Positions 1 through 8,632 of a stretch of 45,013 nucleotides of DNA are shown piece by piece (the stretch's first letter is position 1; each line of letters begins with the position of its first letter). The stretch is taken from positions 1-45,013 of the forward strand of contig JAIQEU010000025.1 in assembly GCA_020073665.1 (NCBI GenBank), given 5' to 3'. The stretch is from Terriglobia bacterium. Lineage in GTDB: Bacteria; Acidobacteriota; Terriglobia; Terriglobales; Acidobacteriaceae. The position numbers were made by a program, and so were the translations under genes. The notes under the pieces were generated by a model, which searched no databases, was not told the origin of the DNA, and saw only the letters and a program-made list of their open reading frames with translations.

Positions 1-2
1 CG

Positions 3-188
3 GGCCCAGGCTCCGTCCTGCGGTTCGACGAGGCCCAGGATTATTCGCACCCGATCCGCCGCCCCCAGAATGGAATCAGGAGCCATTGGCCAGTTTGCGG
101 AAAGAACCGGCGGTCACGGTGCGAGGAGAGTGATGCAGCCTTGAAAGAAGGAATGCCGCGCGGAAACTGCGGGACGCCAGAGTCTTGA
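3..188 (+). other. possible 3' end of a gene cut by the window edge
   Basis: Frame 3 is open from the window edge to a TGA at 186-188. Its first part reads like ordinary protein (for example LRFDEAQDYSHPIRRPQNG), whereas the later residues look less protein-like. No family was recognised, and no start is visible because the frame runs off the left edge. It could be the C-terminus of a real upstream gene or a chance open frame in GC-rich DNA. Nothing else was seen between base 1 and the HAF-repeat gene. Confidence 0.2.
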
Positions 189-216
189 GCGGACCGGTGG
201 GGGCGCAATAGGGAAA

Positions 217-1176
217 TTGCCATCGGCGGACATCAGGCGTCTCGTCTGGCTAGTTGTCGGTAGACCTCTCGGCGCGTCGAGATGTTCCTCGGCGCGCTGG
301 AGGCAGTTCATGTTGCTCGCAGTAGTTTTATTCGCATCCGTCACTTTCACTTATGCCCAATTCCAGTTCACCAGCATTGACTATCCCGGCGGCTTTGGAA
401 CGCGCACGCGCGGCATTAACAACCACGGCCAGATCGTTGGTTCCTACGACACCGAAGACGGTAATCGACATGCCCTGCTCATCCAGAAGGGCAAATTCAT
501 TCCCCTGGCGCCAGAAACAATTCTGGGCACCGATTACAGTGATGCTTATAAGATCAACGATCGCGGCGACGTGGTCGGATGGGACTGTGACGATGTCACA
601 TGCCATGCATTCCTGCTCCGCAACGGGGGGGTGACGCTCCTCGATTTTCCCGGTGCTACCCTCACCTATGGGTGGGACATCAACGAATCCGGCACGGTCG
701 CGGGTGTTTGGGATCTTTACGATTCCCAATGGAATTTCCTCTACGAGGGCGGTTTCATTTGGAAAGATGGCAACTTTACAGAGGTGACCTTTCCTGGTGC
801 AGGAGACACGGGCCTCACAGGGATCAATGCTCGCGGCGATTTTGTGGGGGTGTGGGATAGAGGCCCAGGGGGCACGCAAACCTCTGGTTTTGTCTTCTCG
901 AAGGGAGAGTTCACCAGCTTCGATGCGCCTTTCCCGGACGTGTTTTTGACGCAGCCACAGGGTATCAATGCCTATGGCGACATTGTTGGGGCAGGGTATG
1001 TAAACAATATCGCGCACGGTTTTCTGAAGGTAGGAGACACCTTCACCAGTATCGATTATCCGGGTGCAGCGTACTCGACGGCATGGGGCATTAACGCTGC
1101 CGGCCAGATGGTCGGCAACTGGTTTGACGATGCGGGCAACGTGCATGGCTGGCTGGCCCAACCAGCGACAAGGTGA
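217..1176 (+). CDS. secreted HAF-repeat beta-propeller-like protein
   Basis: Predicted extracellular protein of the HAF-repeat family, whose members have no established enzymatic activity. After a hydrophobic signal segment (LLAVVLFASVTFTYA) there are about six copies of a roughly 45-residue unit. Each copy has a 'GIN..G.IVG' core followed by 'HAFL..' and 'G.FT..D.PG', for example GINNHGQIVG, KINDRGDVVG, GINARGDFVG, GINAYGDIVG and GINAAGQMVG. The spacing suggests a propeller or beta-solenoid fold. The first ATG gives 319 aa. The ATG at 310 begins exactly at the signal peptide (MLLAVVL) and is an equally good or better start, giving about 288 aa. The gene stands alone on the + strand with its own terminator. 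Such proteins are common in Acidobacteriota genomes. Confidence 0.8.
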   Translation: MPSADIRRLVWLVVGRPLGASRCSSARWRQFMLLAVVLFASVTFTYAQFQFTSIDYPGGFGTRTRGINNHGQIVGSYDTEDGNRHALLIQKGKFIPLAPETILGTDYSDAYKINDRGDVVGWDCDDVTCHAFLLRNGGVTLLDFPGATLTYGWDINESGTVAGVWDLYDSQWNFLYEGGFIWKDGNFTEVTFPGAGDTGLTGINARGDFVGVWDRGPGGTQTSGFVFSKGEFTSFDAPFPDVFLTQPQGINAYGDIVGAGYVNNIAHGFLKVGDTFTSIDYPGAAYSTAWGINAAGQMVGNWFDDAGNVHGWLAQPATR

Positions 1177-1205
1177 ACTATGTGAAACCATCGTCATCCA
1201 CAACC

Positions 1206-1237
1206 AATGCCGCCCGCTGCTTGGGCGGCATTCCTTT
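1206..1237 (+). terminator. rho-independent terminator after HAF-repeat gene
   Basis: A perfect 10-bp stem (AATGCCGCCC at 1206-1215 and GGGCGGCATT at 1223-1232) encloses a 7-base loop and is followed by CCTTT. It lies about 30 bases after the stop codon of the HAF-repeat gene. Confidence 0.7.
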
Positions 1238-1380
1238 GCACTGCGCGAAAGGTGAGAGACCGCTAACTGTCGCTAACAGGCGTTAGCACTCAAAACCCCG
1301 ATTTGGGCAGCGAGCTTGGAGTCCTTCGTCCCCTGGGGGCAGGATTATGAGTGCTATGGCGATGTTACGCCAACCAACGA

Positions 1381-1403
1381 AGAAAGGCGGCACCCCCGCC
1401 GCC
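1381..1403 (-). terminator. likely terminator after the MtrB-like gene
   Basis: On the minus strand GGCGGC (1403-1398) and GCCGCC (1391-1386) form a GC-rich stem, followed by TTTCTT. It sits about 20 bases past the stop codon of the MtrB-like gene at the end of the two-gene operon. The stem is only 6 bp, so confidence is moderate. Confidence 0.5.
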
Positions 1404-1421
1404 CGGGGGCAGGCAACGCCA

Positions 1422-3773
1422 CTAAAAGGCATACCGTACCGAGAAGGTCGCGGTGTTGGCATGGAAGTAGCGCGGCGCGGTCGGTCCGACAAATGATTTT
1501 TCGTTGTACTGGTAGTAGTTCCAACCTGTATTCCACAGCACGTTGTGGCCCAGGTCCACGCTCAGGTTTGCCACCGGCTGGTGGTAGTTGTAGGCCAACG
1601 AACCGTCCGGTTGCAGGATGTTGAACTGCGGAGTCTTCCCGCCCACGCTGGTGATGCTGTAGCCGAGGTTTGCCGTCACGCGTTTGATGGGTTTGAACAT
1701 GATAGTGCCCATGCCGTAATGCGTGTTGTTCACATAAAACGAATCGAGCAGCGAAGGATTGCCCGGATCCACCGGCGAACAAAGCGTATTCAGTGGAATG
1801 GGAAGAACTACCCCCGTCGGCGGCGTGTCATTGAAGCAAATCAGTGCGTTCTGCAGGACGTCGTTGTAGTTGGATGTCAGGTCCACGCCAAAACGCTCTC
1901 TTGGCGTCAGCGACGCGGTGAATCCGTAGTTGCGATTGTGGCCGCGGTAGTTGGTCAGCATGTCGTCGTTCTTGCTCTCAAGGATATTGACCGATCCTCC
2001 CAGAACCGCCCATGGCTTGGGTGTGTAGCTGGTGTTGAAGCGATACCATGCCTGCTTACGCGGCGCCATGCGGAACAAGGTGTTGTCGTTGTTGGTATGC
2101 TCCCAGTCGAAGTTCAGCCGCAGGGAGTGAGTCGGCCTTGCCCAAAATCCGGCCAGAACGGTGTACTCGTTGACGGGGATGTGGTCGATGTCTGCGGTGC
2201 TGAAATCCAGGAAATGATTTAATACTCTATTGCCGTAGCGAAAGCCGACGTGCGCTCCGACTTTCTTCGAGATGTCCCAATCCAGTTCGATCTGATTCCT
2301 TTTTAGCGTCTGGTTGAACGACGTTTGGGTCAAGCTGGGGGTTGTGGTTGGCGTGATTCCGCTGATCGGGACCAGGAGCGAGCAGGCAGGCGGGGCACAG
2401 GTTCCGCTCCCAGGAATGTTCCAGTCCGTCTCCAGGGAAGCGAAGTTCTGGGGAATTCGGTACGCCCACAGGTAGAAAGTGTCGACCAGGCGGAAACTCT
2501 TCGTCACGTTGATTGTCGCACTGGCATCCAGCACATTCGAGATGCGGTTGGCGCTCGCCGGCCCCGAAATCGTGTACTGGCGGGTGAAGGTCCGCGCGAC
2601 CAGCCCGTTGAAAAATTCATTGTAGGGGGTGTTCATCTTTGCCGAACTGTAGACATACGAGGCGGTGAACTCCAGCCGTGACGTCCGGCTCCTCAGGCTG
2701 ATCCGCTCCGTGGGGGCCGAGGTGCGAATTTTCTGATTGCGGTTGTAGTTGTAGTAACCGTTGCAGGCAATGTTGGTGAGCGTTCCCGTCGGATCAATCA
2801 AGCTGGTTGCAGTACTTGGTACCGAACACGGCAACCGGTTTACGGTATCGAACGGTAAGCCTAGTTCCACGCAGTTTCCGAAGCCCGGAACGCAGGGCAC
2901 AGTCGTATCCGTCCCACCCGGCAAGAGCGCCCGCCTGGCCGCGGCCAGCTGCCAGCTCGTATCTCCCTTGAAATAGTCCAGAGACTGGTCGTAGCTCAGG
3001 ACCGTATTCGGCGCAACCTTCCAATCCACCCCCAGGCGGTACGAGTTCACAGTGGTATTCCAGTTCTGGAAGAGCAGCACATCCGTGCCTTCATGGAAAC
3101 TGTTGAAGGAAGGCCCGGTCATGTTGTTACGCGAATACCCCAGGCGGAAGCTGAATTTCGACTGCGGAAGCAAGGTCAGGTCAACATCGCTCATGCGCCG
3201 TCGGGTCTCAAACTGGTGAGGAGTATTGAGCACCGGCACCGAAGGAGTCGAGGTCGACGGATTCAGTGGATTGGCCAGCAGGTTGTAGTCGAAAGCATTC
3301 TGGTCGCGCCGGAAGTTGGCCCGGAAATCGTACCACTTGTTCTTGTCCACCCGCATGCGCAGGACGTTGTTCGGGTCGCCGCCCCAACCGAAGCTGCTGA
3401 TGAACAGGTTGTCGAACAGCGGAGCCTCGTGCGTCTGCGATCGCATGGACAAGGTTTGCTCCAGCACGCGTGGACCGCTGTGCAGGTTCACCAGGGTGTC
3501 GTACATGCCGTGGCTTCCAGTTTGATCGGTATAGCGATACCCGAGTTCGATAGACTGGTGAATGGTGTAGCCCCCGCTGCTGACGCCTTCCTGCGCCTGC
3601 GACGAACCGCTGGCGGCTCCCGAAGACTGCGCCAGAACGAATCCTGTCACCACTAACATCACGCCCAGCATCCAGGCAAATCGATAGCTGCTCAATAAAA
3701 TACGAGGCCGCCGCCCGGCAGGACCGGAAGAACCCGCCAGGGTATGAATTGCACGTCTTTTTGGCGCAGTCAT
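1422..3773 (-). CDS. MtrB/PioB-family decaheme-associated outer-membrane beta-barrel
   Basis: Predicted outer-membrane barrel of 783 aa that sheathes a multiheme cytochrome so electrons can cross the outer membrane. It has a long basic N-region and a hydrophobic signal segment (near MLGVMLVVTGFVLAQ). Alternating aromatic/polar beta-strand sequence follows throughout, and it ends in a C-terminal phenylalanine (VRYAF) typical of BamA-inserted barrels. Length and strand style fit the MtrB/PioB family. The ATG at 3773 was chosen over a longer frame because it has a good ribosome site (AAGGGAG six bases upstream) and starts 10 bases after the stop of the decaheme cytochrome gene. That gene pairing is diagnostic. 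No extracellular MtrC-type cytochrome follows, so the module resembles PioAB or minimal MtrAB. The direction of electron flow cannot be told from sequence. Confidence 0.85.
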   Translation of the reverse strand: MTAPKRRAIHTLAGSSGPAGRRPRILLSSYRFAWMLGVMLVVTGFVLAQSSGAASGSSQAQEGVSSGGYTIHQSIELGYRYTDQTGSHGMYDTLVNLHSGPRVLEQTLSMRSQTHEAPLFDNLFISSFGWGGDPNNVLRMRVDKNKWYDFRANFRRDQNAFDYNLLANPLNPSTSTPSVPVLNTPHQFETRRRMSDVDLTLLPQSKFSFRLGYSRNNMTGPSFNSFHEGTDVLLFQNWNTTVNSYRLGVDWKVAPNTVLSYDQSLDYFKGDTSWQLAAARRALLPGGTDTTVPCVPGFGNCVELGLPFDTVNRLPCSVPSTATSLIDPTGTLTNIACNGYYNYNRNQKIRTSAPTERISLRSRTSRLEFTASYVYSSAKMNTPYNEFFNGLVARTFTRQYTISGPASANRISNVLDASATINVTKSFRLVDTFYLWAYRIPQNFASLETDWNIPGSGTCAPPACSLLVPISGITPTTTPSLTQTSFNQTLKRNQIELDWDISKKVGAHVGFRYGNRVLNHFLDFSTADIDHIPVNEYTVLAGFWARPTHSLRLNFDWEHTNNDNTLFRMAPRKQAWYRFNTSYTPKPWAVLGGSVNILESKNDDMLTNYRGHNRNYGFTASLTPRERFGVDLTSNYNDVLQNALICFNDTPPTGVVLPIPLNTLCSPVDPGNPSLLDSFYVNNTHYGMGTIMFKPIKRVTANLGYSITSVGGKTPQFNILQPDGSLAYNYHQPVANLSVDLGHNVLWNTGWNYYQYNEKSFVGPTAPRYFHANTATFSVRYAF

Positions 3774-3783
3774 ATGTTCTCCC

Positions 3784-4701
3784 TTACTTGAGAAAGGCCG
3801 TGTTGAAATTCGAGCCATGAATGGCCTCATGGCACAGGGTGCAAGCCTGATATTTCTGCGACTGGTTGTGCACCGGTCCCGATGGTGGCGACAATGTGGG
3901 GAAGGTGTGGCATTGCAGACAGAGCAAGTTGACCTGGCTTACCCGCAGCAAGCGCGGGTTGGTGGACCCGTGCGGCGTGTGGCAACTGCTGCAGCCCTCG
4001 GTTTTCACCGGGACGTGCTCGTAGACGAATGGCCCTTGCTTGTCAGCGTGGCACTTGTAGCAGACAGCATCGCCGCTGGGCAGCGCCCGCGTTTGCCGCA
4101 AGGTAGCGCTGCCGTGCGGGTTATGGCAGTCGTTGCATTCCACCAGGCCTTCATTCACGCGGTGGTGAAAGGGCTTGGCAAAGTCCGCTTTAGCTGCAGT
4201 GTGACATCCATAACAGAGCTGTGGCGAACTCTTGACCAGCAGATACTGCTCTTCATTGGCGTGGTGCGGAGAGTGGCAGTCCACGCAACCCACACCACTA
4301 CTGGCATGGACGGAAGCGGCAAAATGGGATTGTTCCCGGCTCTCCCCGTGACAACTCAGGCAGCGGGAATTCGACTGCTCCCGCGACAGGGCTTTGAAGC
4401 TCACGATCTTGGTGACATCTCCGCCGCCCGCGATATGTTGCGCGCCTGGTCCATGGCAGGATTCGCAACCGTGTCCGTCTTTCAGGGTGGTTTTAAAGTG
4501 TGGGGTGCCTTCGAACCCGTTTTGGTAAATGGCCTCGTGGCAGGTCTTGCAGGCATCCGAGCCCGCATACTGCGATGGCGGCTCAGTGGGCGTTTTGTCG
4601 CCCGCGCTCTGTGCCCAGGTTGGCACACTGGCCAGTAACAGCGCCCAGCCACCCAGGAGCAATCCCGCCGCACAGCGTCTACGTTTCCCAGTTTTCTTCA
4701 T
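3784..4701 (-). CDS. periplasmic decaheme c-type cytochrome (MtrA/PioA/DmsE type)
   Basis: Secreted 305-aa protein with exactly ten CXXCH heme-binding motifs, starting at about residues 51, 79, 104, 129, 153, 179, 204, 227, 251 and 277. A Sec signal peptide precedes them (GLLLGGWALLLASVPTWAQ). The size and even spacing of ten hemes match MtrA/PioA/DmsE cytochromes, which insert into an MtrB-type barrel to form an electron wire across the outer membrane. The ATG at 4701 follows AGGAG seven bases upstream; an ATG five codons earlier is less well placed. The barrel gene follows directly. A perfect CRP/FNR-like palindrome lies about 90 bases upstream and probably controls the operon. The role could be extracellular electron uptake (Fe(II)) or respiration of an external acceptor. 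Confidence 0.9.
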   Translation of the reverse strand: MKKTGKRRRCAAGLLLGGWALLLASVPTWAQSAGDKTPTEPPSQYAGSDACKTCHEAIYQNGFEGTPHFKTTLKDGHGCESCHGPGAQHIAGGGDVTKIVSFKALSREQSNSRCLSCHGESREQSHFAASVHASSGVGCVDCHSPHHANEEQYLLVKSSPQLCYGCHTAAKADFAKPFHHRVNEGLVECNDCHNPHGSATLRQTRALPSGDAVCYKCHADKQGPFVYEHVPVKTEGCSSCHTPHGSTNPRLLRVSQVNLLCLQCHTFPTLSPPSGPVHNQSQKYQACTLCHEAIHGSNFNTAFLK

Positions 4702-4791
4702 GGGTAGTCTCCTCACTTCAAATTTGCCCCGCGTGAGGTCCTGTGCGCTAACGCAACACTTGGAAAGCTATTACAGGCATCGGTATGTTCC

Positions 4792-4809
4792 TTGTGATAG
4801 CCATCACAA
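4792..4809. promoter_or_regulatory. CRP/FNR-family operator upstream of the decaheme operon
   Basis: The sequence TTGTGATAGCCATCACAA has perfect 7-base inverted arms (4792-4798 and 4803-4809) around a 4-base spacer. It matches the CRP consensus TGTGA-N6-TCACA exactly. It is centred about 100 bases upstream of the decaheme cytochrome start in a non-coding stretch, a usual place for an activator site. The regulator gene is not in the window. Confidence 0.6.
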
Positions 4810-4880
4810 TGGGGTTCCCAAACACTCGCAGTCCTGCGACCCAAGCGCATCCAAAAGTAACTCTCCCGGACTCAGTCAAC

Positions 4881-5180
4881 GGCGTTTTCCGCGGACCTGG
4901 CGGGAGCGGGCCTCTGCGCAAACGAGCCCCAAGGGTTTCGCCCTCGAGGTACTCGAGCACAAGATATTCGGCACCTCATGCTTGCCGATGTCGTACAGAA
5001 CACAGATATACGGATGGAAGAGCTGGGAAATGGCGCGGGCCTCGCGCTCGAAGCGTTCCCGCAGTTCAGGGTTTGCGGAAAGATGGTCGGCTCACCCACG
5101 CCCCCTGCGCCGGCGGAGGCAACAATCTCGTTGGGCCCCGACCGCAGTCCTGGAGCACGCAGTCCTGGAGCAAGCGCCAT
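4881..5180 (-). pseudogene. remnant of a bacterial Ser/Thr protein kinase gene
   Basis: Broken pieces of a eukaryotic-type kinase N-terminus lie in successive minus-strand frames. From 5180 a frame reads MALAPG, then GPNEIVASAGAGGVGE, the glycine-rich loop. About 20 codons then appear to be missing, including the region that normally carries the VAIK lysine. A shifted frame reads HLSANPELRERFEREARAIS, then FHPYICVLYDIGKHEVPNI. A further shift gives LVLEYLEGETLGARLRRGP before the similarity ends; no HRD or DFG motif remains. A 15-base tandem duplication (cgcagtcctggagca twice, about 5146-5176) lies near the start. The pieces match the Pkn-type kinases abundant in Acidobacteriota. It is non-functional as written. 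Confidence 0.75.
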
Positions 5181-5484
5181 GAGAATGATCCAATCGCGAC
5201 GAAGATTATACCCTGCACCCGCAATCTCAGGCACCAGTGGTACTCGTCCGCGAATTGGCGCGACTCATCCTGCTTCAATTGACCTGAATTTCCGGAACAA
5301 CTGGACTAAATAGGCGAACAGGGGATGTCGCAATTCCCAACGTCTTTTCGCTTGGTTCCGAGTGACAGACAATCCAGAAGTAATGCCTCCGCATTGGTCC
5401 CGATAAACGCCCTAAGAGTGATTGACAATTACGGGCGATAAGCCGACTTCTCGTTACTAATCGCGGCGAGCCGGCGTCAACCGC
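5181..5484. other. intergenic region, nothing recognised
   Basis: About 300 bases between the kinase remnant and the end of the Tat-exported hydrolase-like gene. No convincing gene, RNA, terminator or repeat was seen. It may include further decayed sequence belonging to the kinase remnant. Confidence 0.4.
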
Positions 5485-6969
5485 TTATAATTTCAACTCG
5501 CGAATCGCGTCCCCAGCGCCGCTGAGGTTGGCAAGCCGCATCTCGGAATACTTTCGGGATAGAAGCACACCGGGCGCGCTGGCGCGAAAAGCGGCCAGAA
5601 CTGCTTCCTTTACGCTTTGTGGCGTGGACTTGCTGTTATTGGGCTCGGTCGGAATATCGATATCTATGCCTGGCCAGATCCGAGTGTTCGTGCCGGCAAC
5701 CCCCTCCAGCGCGCGTTTTGTCTCGCGGTAGACATAGTCGGCCGAAAGTCCTGTGTGAGGAATCTGATCGTAGCTGCCTTCCTTGAATCCCATCAGCGAA
5801 TAGTTCAAATCGATCAAGCCTTGTTTCGAGAGATCTCCATAAAGTGTCGAGCCGATATTGTCTGTATACAGCGCCATCCGCTCGCCGCCGCAGTTGTTGT
5901 ACATAACGATCTTTATAAAATCCGAATAATTCGAGAGATCATGAAGGTCCTGTTCCGCGCGGTAGATCGGATTGAAGGAATTGTTGTGCCAGATGTGCCA
6001 GCCCACCGGCACTGACGGTTTCGCTGCTTTTACGGTTTTGTATATTGCGGCGTAAGTTTCGCGAAGACCGTCAGTGAATAGCATTTCCCAAGCAGCCAGT
6101 TCGGGATACCGCAACAGGAGCCGCCAGAATTGAACGTAGTAGCCGTCCACGGGGCGCTTGCCGCTGCGCGCCGAGCGAACGAATGTTTCCAGCTCGAGAA
6201 ATCCCAGCCTGGCGCGCTCCGCACTGATACCGCGCTGCTTAGCCTTGGCCTGACAAAACTCACAGAAGCAGGTCACGTTACCCGGATCGATCGGCGGTGT
6301 GTCATGTGTGGCCCCAAGACTGTCCGAAAGCGCACCCTGCCGCTCGGATCCCCACATGATCCCGTCGATGTCATAGGAACAGGCATAGTCTTCGACCAGG
6401 CCGGTAAAGAAATTCCGGTAGTCGGGATTGTTGACGCATAGCGTCTCGGCATTTCGCCCGTAGAGGTCCCGCTCCTGGACTTTCCCGATGTTCGGCAAGT
6501 CATTGCGAAACACGTCCTCGAGCCAGCAGATGACCTTCATGCCGCGCTTCTTAGCCGCCGGGAGCACTTCAGCCAAGATATCCAGGTCGCCGTGGTCGGG
6601 CGCGCGAGTGTCCTTGATCACTGTGTTCTTGTAGTACTGGGAATGAGCGGTGGCGAAGTTCCCGCCGTGAAAATTGAGATCGTATTCCTGCTTGCCGTGA
6701 TCGGGCAGCGGCTGGCCCGGAATCTGTCTTCCGGCGATGCCGCGACCATAAGTGAATACCGCAAGAAACAGGGTATTCACGCAGGCTCGTTCCTGAAGCA
6801 CATCAAGGACTCTCTCGGTACCTTCATCCACAAACGAAATTGCTCCCACCTGGATGCCGATCATTTTGGAGGAGGAGACAGCAGTATGTCCTGGAGTTGG
6901 CATGGCCAGGGCGGCGCCGGCCCCAGCAGCGATCTTCAGGAATTCGCGACGATTCACGTCCAGGCTCAA
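5485..6969 (-). CDS. Tat-exported TIM-barrel glycoside-hydrolase-like protein
   Basis: 494-aa protein starting with a twin-arginine signal (RREFLK at residues 7-12, then an Ala/Gly-rich hydrophobic stretch), so it is exported folded. The body has features of a (beta/alpha)8 hydrolase: 'GMKVICWLEDVFRNDLP', then 'YDIDGIMWGSERQGAL' with an acidic residue after a strand, and 'PVGWHIWHNN'. This resembles uncharacterised hydrolase-like families related to GHL10/DUF4015. A CXXC-containing element (CFCEFCQAKAK) in the middle resembles the Cys-rich insert of sugar-acting hydrolases. Substrate is unknown. It lies 88 bases downstream of a second Tat-exported protein of similar style, so the two are probably co-transcribed and act on the same extracytoplasmic carbohydrate. 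Confidence 0.6.
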   Translation of the reverse strand: MSLDVNRREFLKIAAGAGAALAMPTPGHTAVSSSKMIGIQVGAISFVDEGTERVLDVLQERACVNTLFLAVFTYGRGIAGRQIPGQPLPDHGKQEYDLNFHGGNFATAHSQYYKNTVIKDTRAPDHGDLDILAEVLPAAKKRGMKVICWLEDVFRNDLPNIGKVQERDLYGRNAETLCVNNPDYRNFFTGLVEDYACSYDIDGIMWGSERQGALSDSLGATHDTPPIDPGNVTCFCEFCQAKAKQRGISAERARLGFLELETFVRSARSGKRPVDGYYVQFWRLLLRYPELAAWEMLFTDGLRETYAAIYKTVKAAKPSVPVGWHIWHNNSFNPIYRAEQDLHDLSNYSDFIKIVMYNNCGGERMALYTDNIGSTLYGDLSKQGLIDLNYSLMGFKEGSYDQIPHTGLSADYVYRETKRALEGVAGTNTRIWPGIDIDIPTEPNNSKSTPQSVKEAVLAAFRASAPGVLLSRKYSEMRLANLSGAGDAIRELKL

Positions 6970-7057
6970 GGGATTGCTCCTATTGTCTTGGTAGGACTGT
7001 CAGCCGCTTGGGTCGAAGGCGTGTAAAGCAGATGACATTTCGGCAAGCCCTATGCCT

Positions 7058-8632
7058 CTACACCAACGGCTGATCAGGTTTGTAATTGTGGCGCAGCGTC
7101 AATGAGCCATCCGAATTGACCTTCTGCCGGCACGCCCATCGGACCGGATGACGCACGCCCTTAACTTCGATCTCGGCTTTCAGCCGCAGACCCTGCCATT
7201 GGACGCCTGCAGGCAGCATCACCATGGCTTGATGAACGCCCGTAGGCTTCGGATACCCAGGATCGACGCAGCCTGATACGTTGATCTTGTTGTCCTCATT
7301 GAACACGGCAAGGCGCAGCACTCCAGGAACGGGAGTGATTCCATCGTTTGCGAGTCCGATCACCAGACCGTTAGCTCCGTCCCGCTTGAAAGTCCAGATA
7401 AACGACGGCCGGATGCGGTAGCCGATCTGGCGGGCCATCTCATCGATTGGCCCCGAAAACCTCTCGTAGTAGCTCAAAATGCTGCGGGCCGATTGGTTGT
7501 GCCAACTCCACACCGATAGATAGTTGACGCCGACATCGGCTGCGTGAGAAATGATCTGCTCGTTGTAGGTAATTCCGTCTTCGTCGGTGCGAAGTTCTTT
7601 CGCATCGCCGGTGGTGAAGCCAACCTCGCAGATCGCCGCGGCCCAAGGCGGACGGTAGCTCAACGCCTCGATCTGAGTGTTCTCAATGAAGATCGTATCC
7701 GTACGCAGCCAGTTACCGGTGCGCATCGTGCGATCCAGCATATCGGCGTTGCCCACGTTACTGAAGTCGGGCTGCGTGTTCGTAGCCAGCGGGATTTTGG
7801 TCCAGTGTTCGAGTTGCATCTCGAACATGGACGCCCAGGTCTGTTCCGCGACCAACTGGCTGGGGAAGGGATTGCCTTCGTATGGCCAGGTGTGCCCTTC
7901 GCCCCAAAAGCCGTACATCATCGTATCCATGAACTCGACCTGCGGATGTCCGTTGAGCTCGGCGGCCAGCAGCTCATTCAATTCACGAAACGCAACCTGA
8001 TACGCCGGGTGATCGTAGCGCGGCACCCGGTTATCTTTCTTGTAGCGCATTTCCGCGGGGTTGCCCTTCCACTCGCCTTTGAGCTTTACGTAGGGAACCT
8101 TGTTGAGGAGAAAGTCCGGCATCCCCGGCTCGGGAACGTCGGGATTCTCCAGCTGGACCCGGAACCCGATGGGCTTGTCGTAGCGGCGAGCCAGATCGAA
8201 CGCAATCTTCCACCACTCCGCGAAGTCGAGCCGGCCGGGCTGCTTCTGGACCTCACGCCAGTTGGGACGGAGGTAGACTTTCTGCACGAAGGGTAGCTTG
8301 ATCAGATCCTCCAGAGTTCGTTCCTGGGTCTGACCGGGGATGTTGAGCGGTCCAGTATCGTCGGAAACATAAACGATGAGACCCATGCCGTAATTGCTGA
8401 CGATTTCCCTGGATGGCGAAGTAATCATCGAGACATCGCTCTCGGGAACAACCGCGCAGGGACCGTACTGTGGGAAGGGCCCCTGATAAAGCCGGTCGGG
8501 AACCGGAGGCCCTGATCCCCAATCGTATTTGTCCCAGTTGTGTTCAGGGATGGAGGCGTTGGCGCTGGCCTTGAACAGACCGACTGTGAGTCCTGTTGCG
8601 GTGGCGGATTTCAAGAAGCTGCGTCGATCCAT
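7058..8632 (-). CDS. Tat-exported glycoside-hydrolase-like protein (DUF4832-like)
   Basis: 524-aa exported protein with a twin-arginine signal (MDRRSFLKSATATG) at the very start. The ATG at 8632 is chosen because the Tat motif begins there and GGAGAG precedes it. The central part reads as a barrel-type hydrolase: 'YLRPNWREVQKQPGRLDF', 'GFRVQLENPDVPEPGMP', 'VEFMDTMMYGFWGEGHTWP' and 'VNYLSVWSWHNQ'. The C-terminal 110 residues form a separate beta-sandwich-like domain (GYRIRPSFIWTFKRDGANG onward), as in DUF4832/beta-galactosidase-like proteins. The catalytic acids were not assigned. It precedes the other Tat-exported hydrolase in the same direction. The extracytoplasmic location is supported by the signal; the substrate is unknown. 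Confidence 0.6.
   Translation of the reverse strand: MDRRSFLKSATATGLTVGLFKASANASIPEHNWDKYDWGSGPPVPDRLYQGPFPQYGPCAVVPESDVSMITSPSREIVSNYGMGLIVYVSDDTGPLNIPGQTQERTLEDLIKLPFVQKVYLRPNWREVQKQPGRLDFAEWWKIAFDLARRYDKPIGFRVQLENPDVPEPGMPDFLLNKVPYVKLKGEWKGNPAEMRYKKDNRVPRYDHPAYQVAFRELNELLAAELNGHPQVEFMDTMMYGFWGEGHTWPYEGNPFPSQLVAEQTWASMFEMQLEHWTKIPLATNTQPDFSNVGNADMLDRTMRTGNWLRTDTIFIENTQIEALSYRPPWAAAICEVGFTTGDAKELRTDEDGITYNEQIISHAADVGVNYLSVWSWHNQSARSILSYYERFSGPIDEMARQIGYRIRPSFIWTFKRDGANGLVIGLANDGITPVPGVLRLAVFNEDNKINVSGCVDPGYPKPTGVHQAMVMLPAGVQWQGLRLKAEIEVKGVRHPVRWACRQKVNSDGSLTLRHNYKPDQPLV

Noticed and set aside
328-1203. 291-aa open frame antisense to the HAF-repeat gene
   Set aside because: The + strand shows clear protein repeats and a signal peptide; the antisense translation has no domain features.
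3817-4638. 273-aa + strand frame over the decaheme cytochrome
   Set aside because: Antisense shadow of a gene with ten CXXCH motifs; GC-rich codons keep the opposite strand open.
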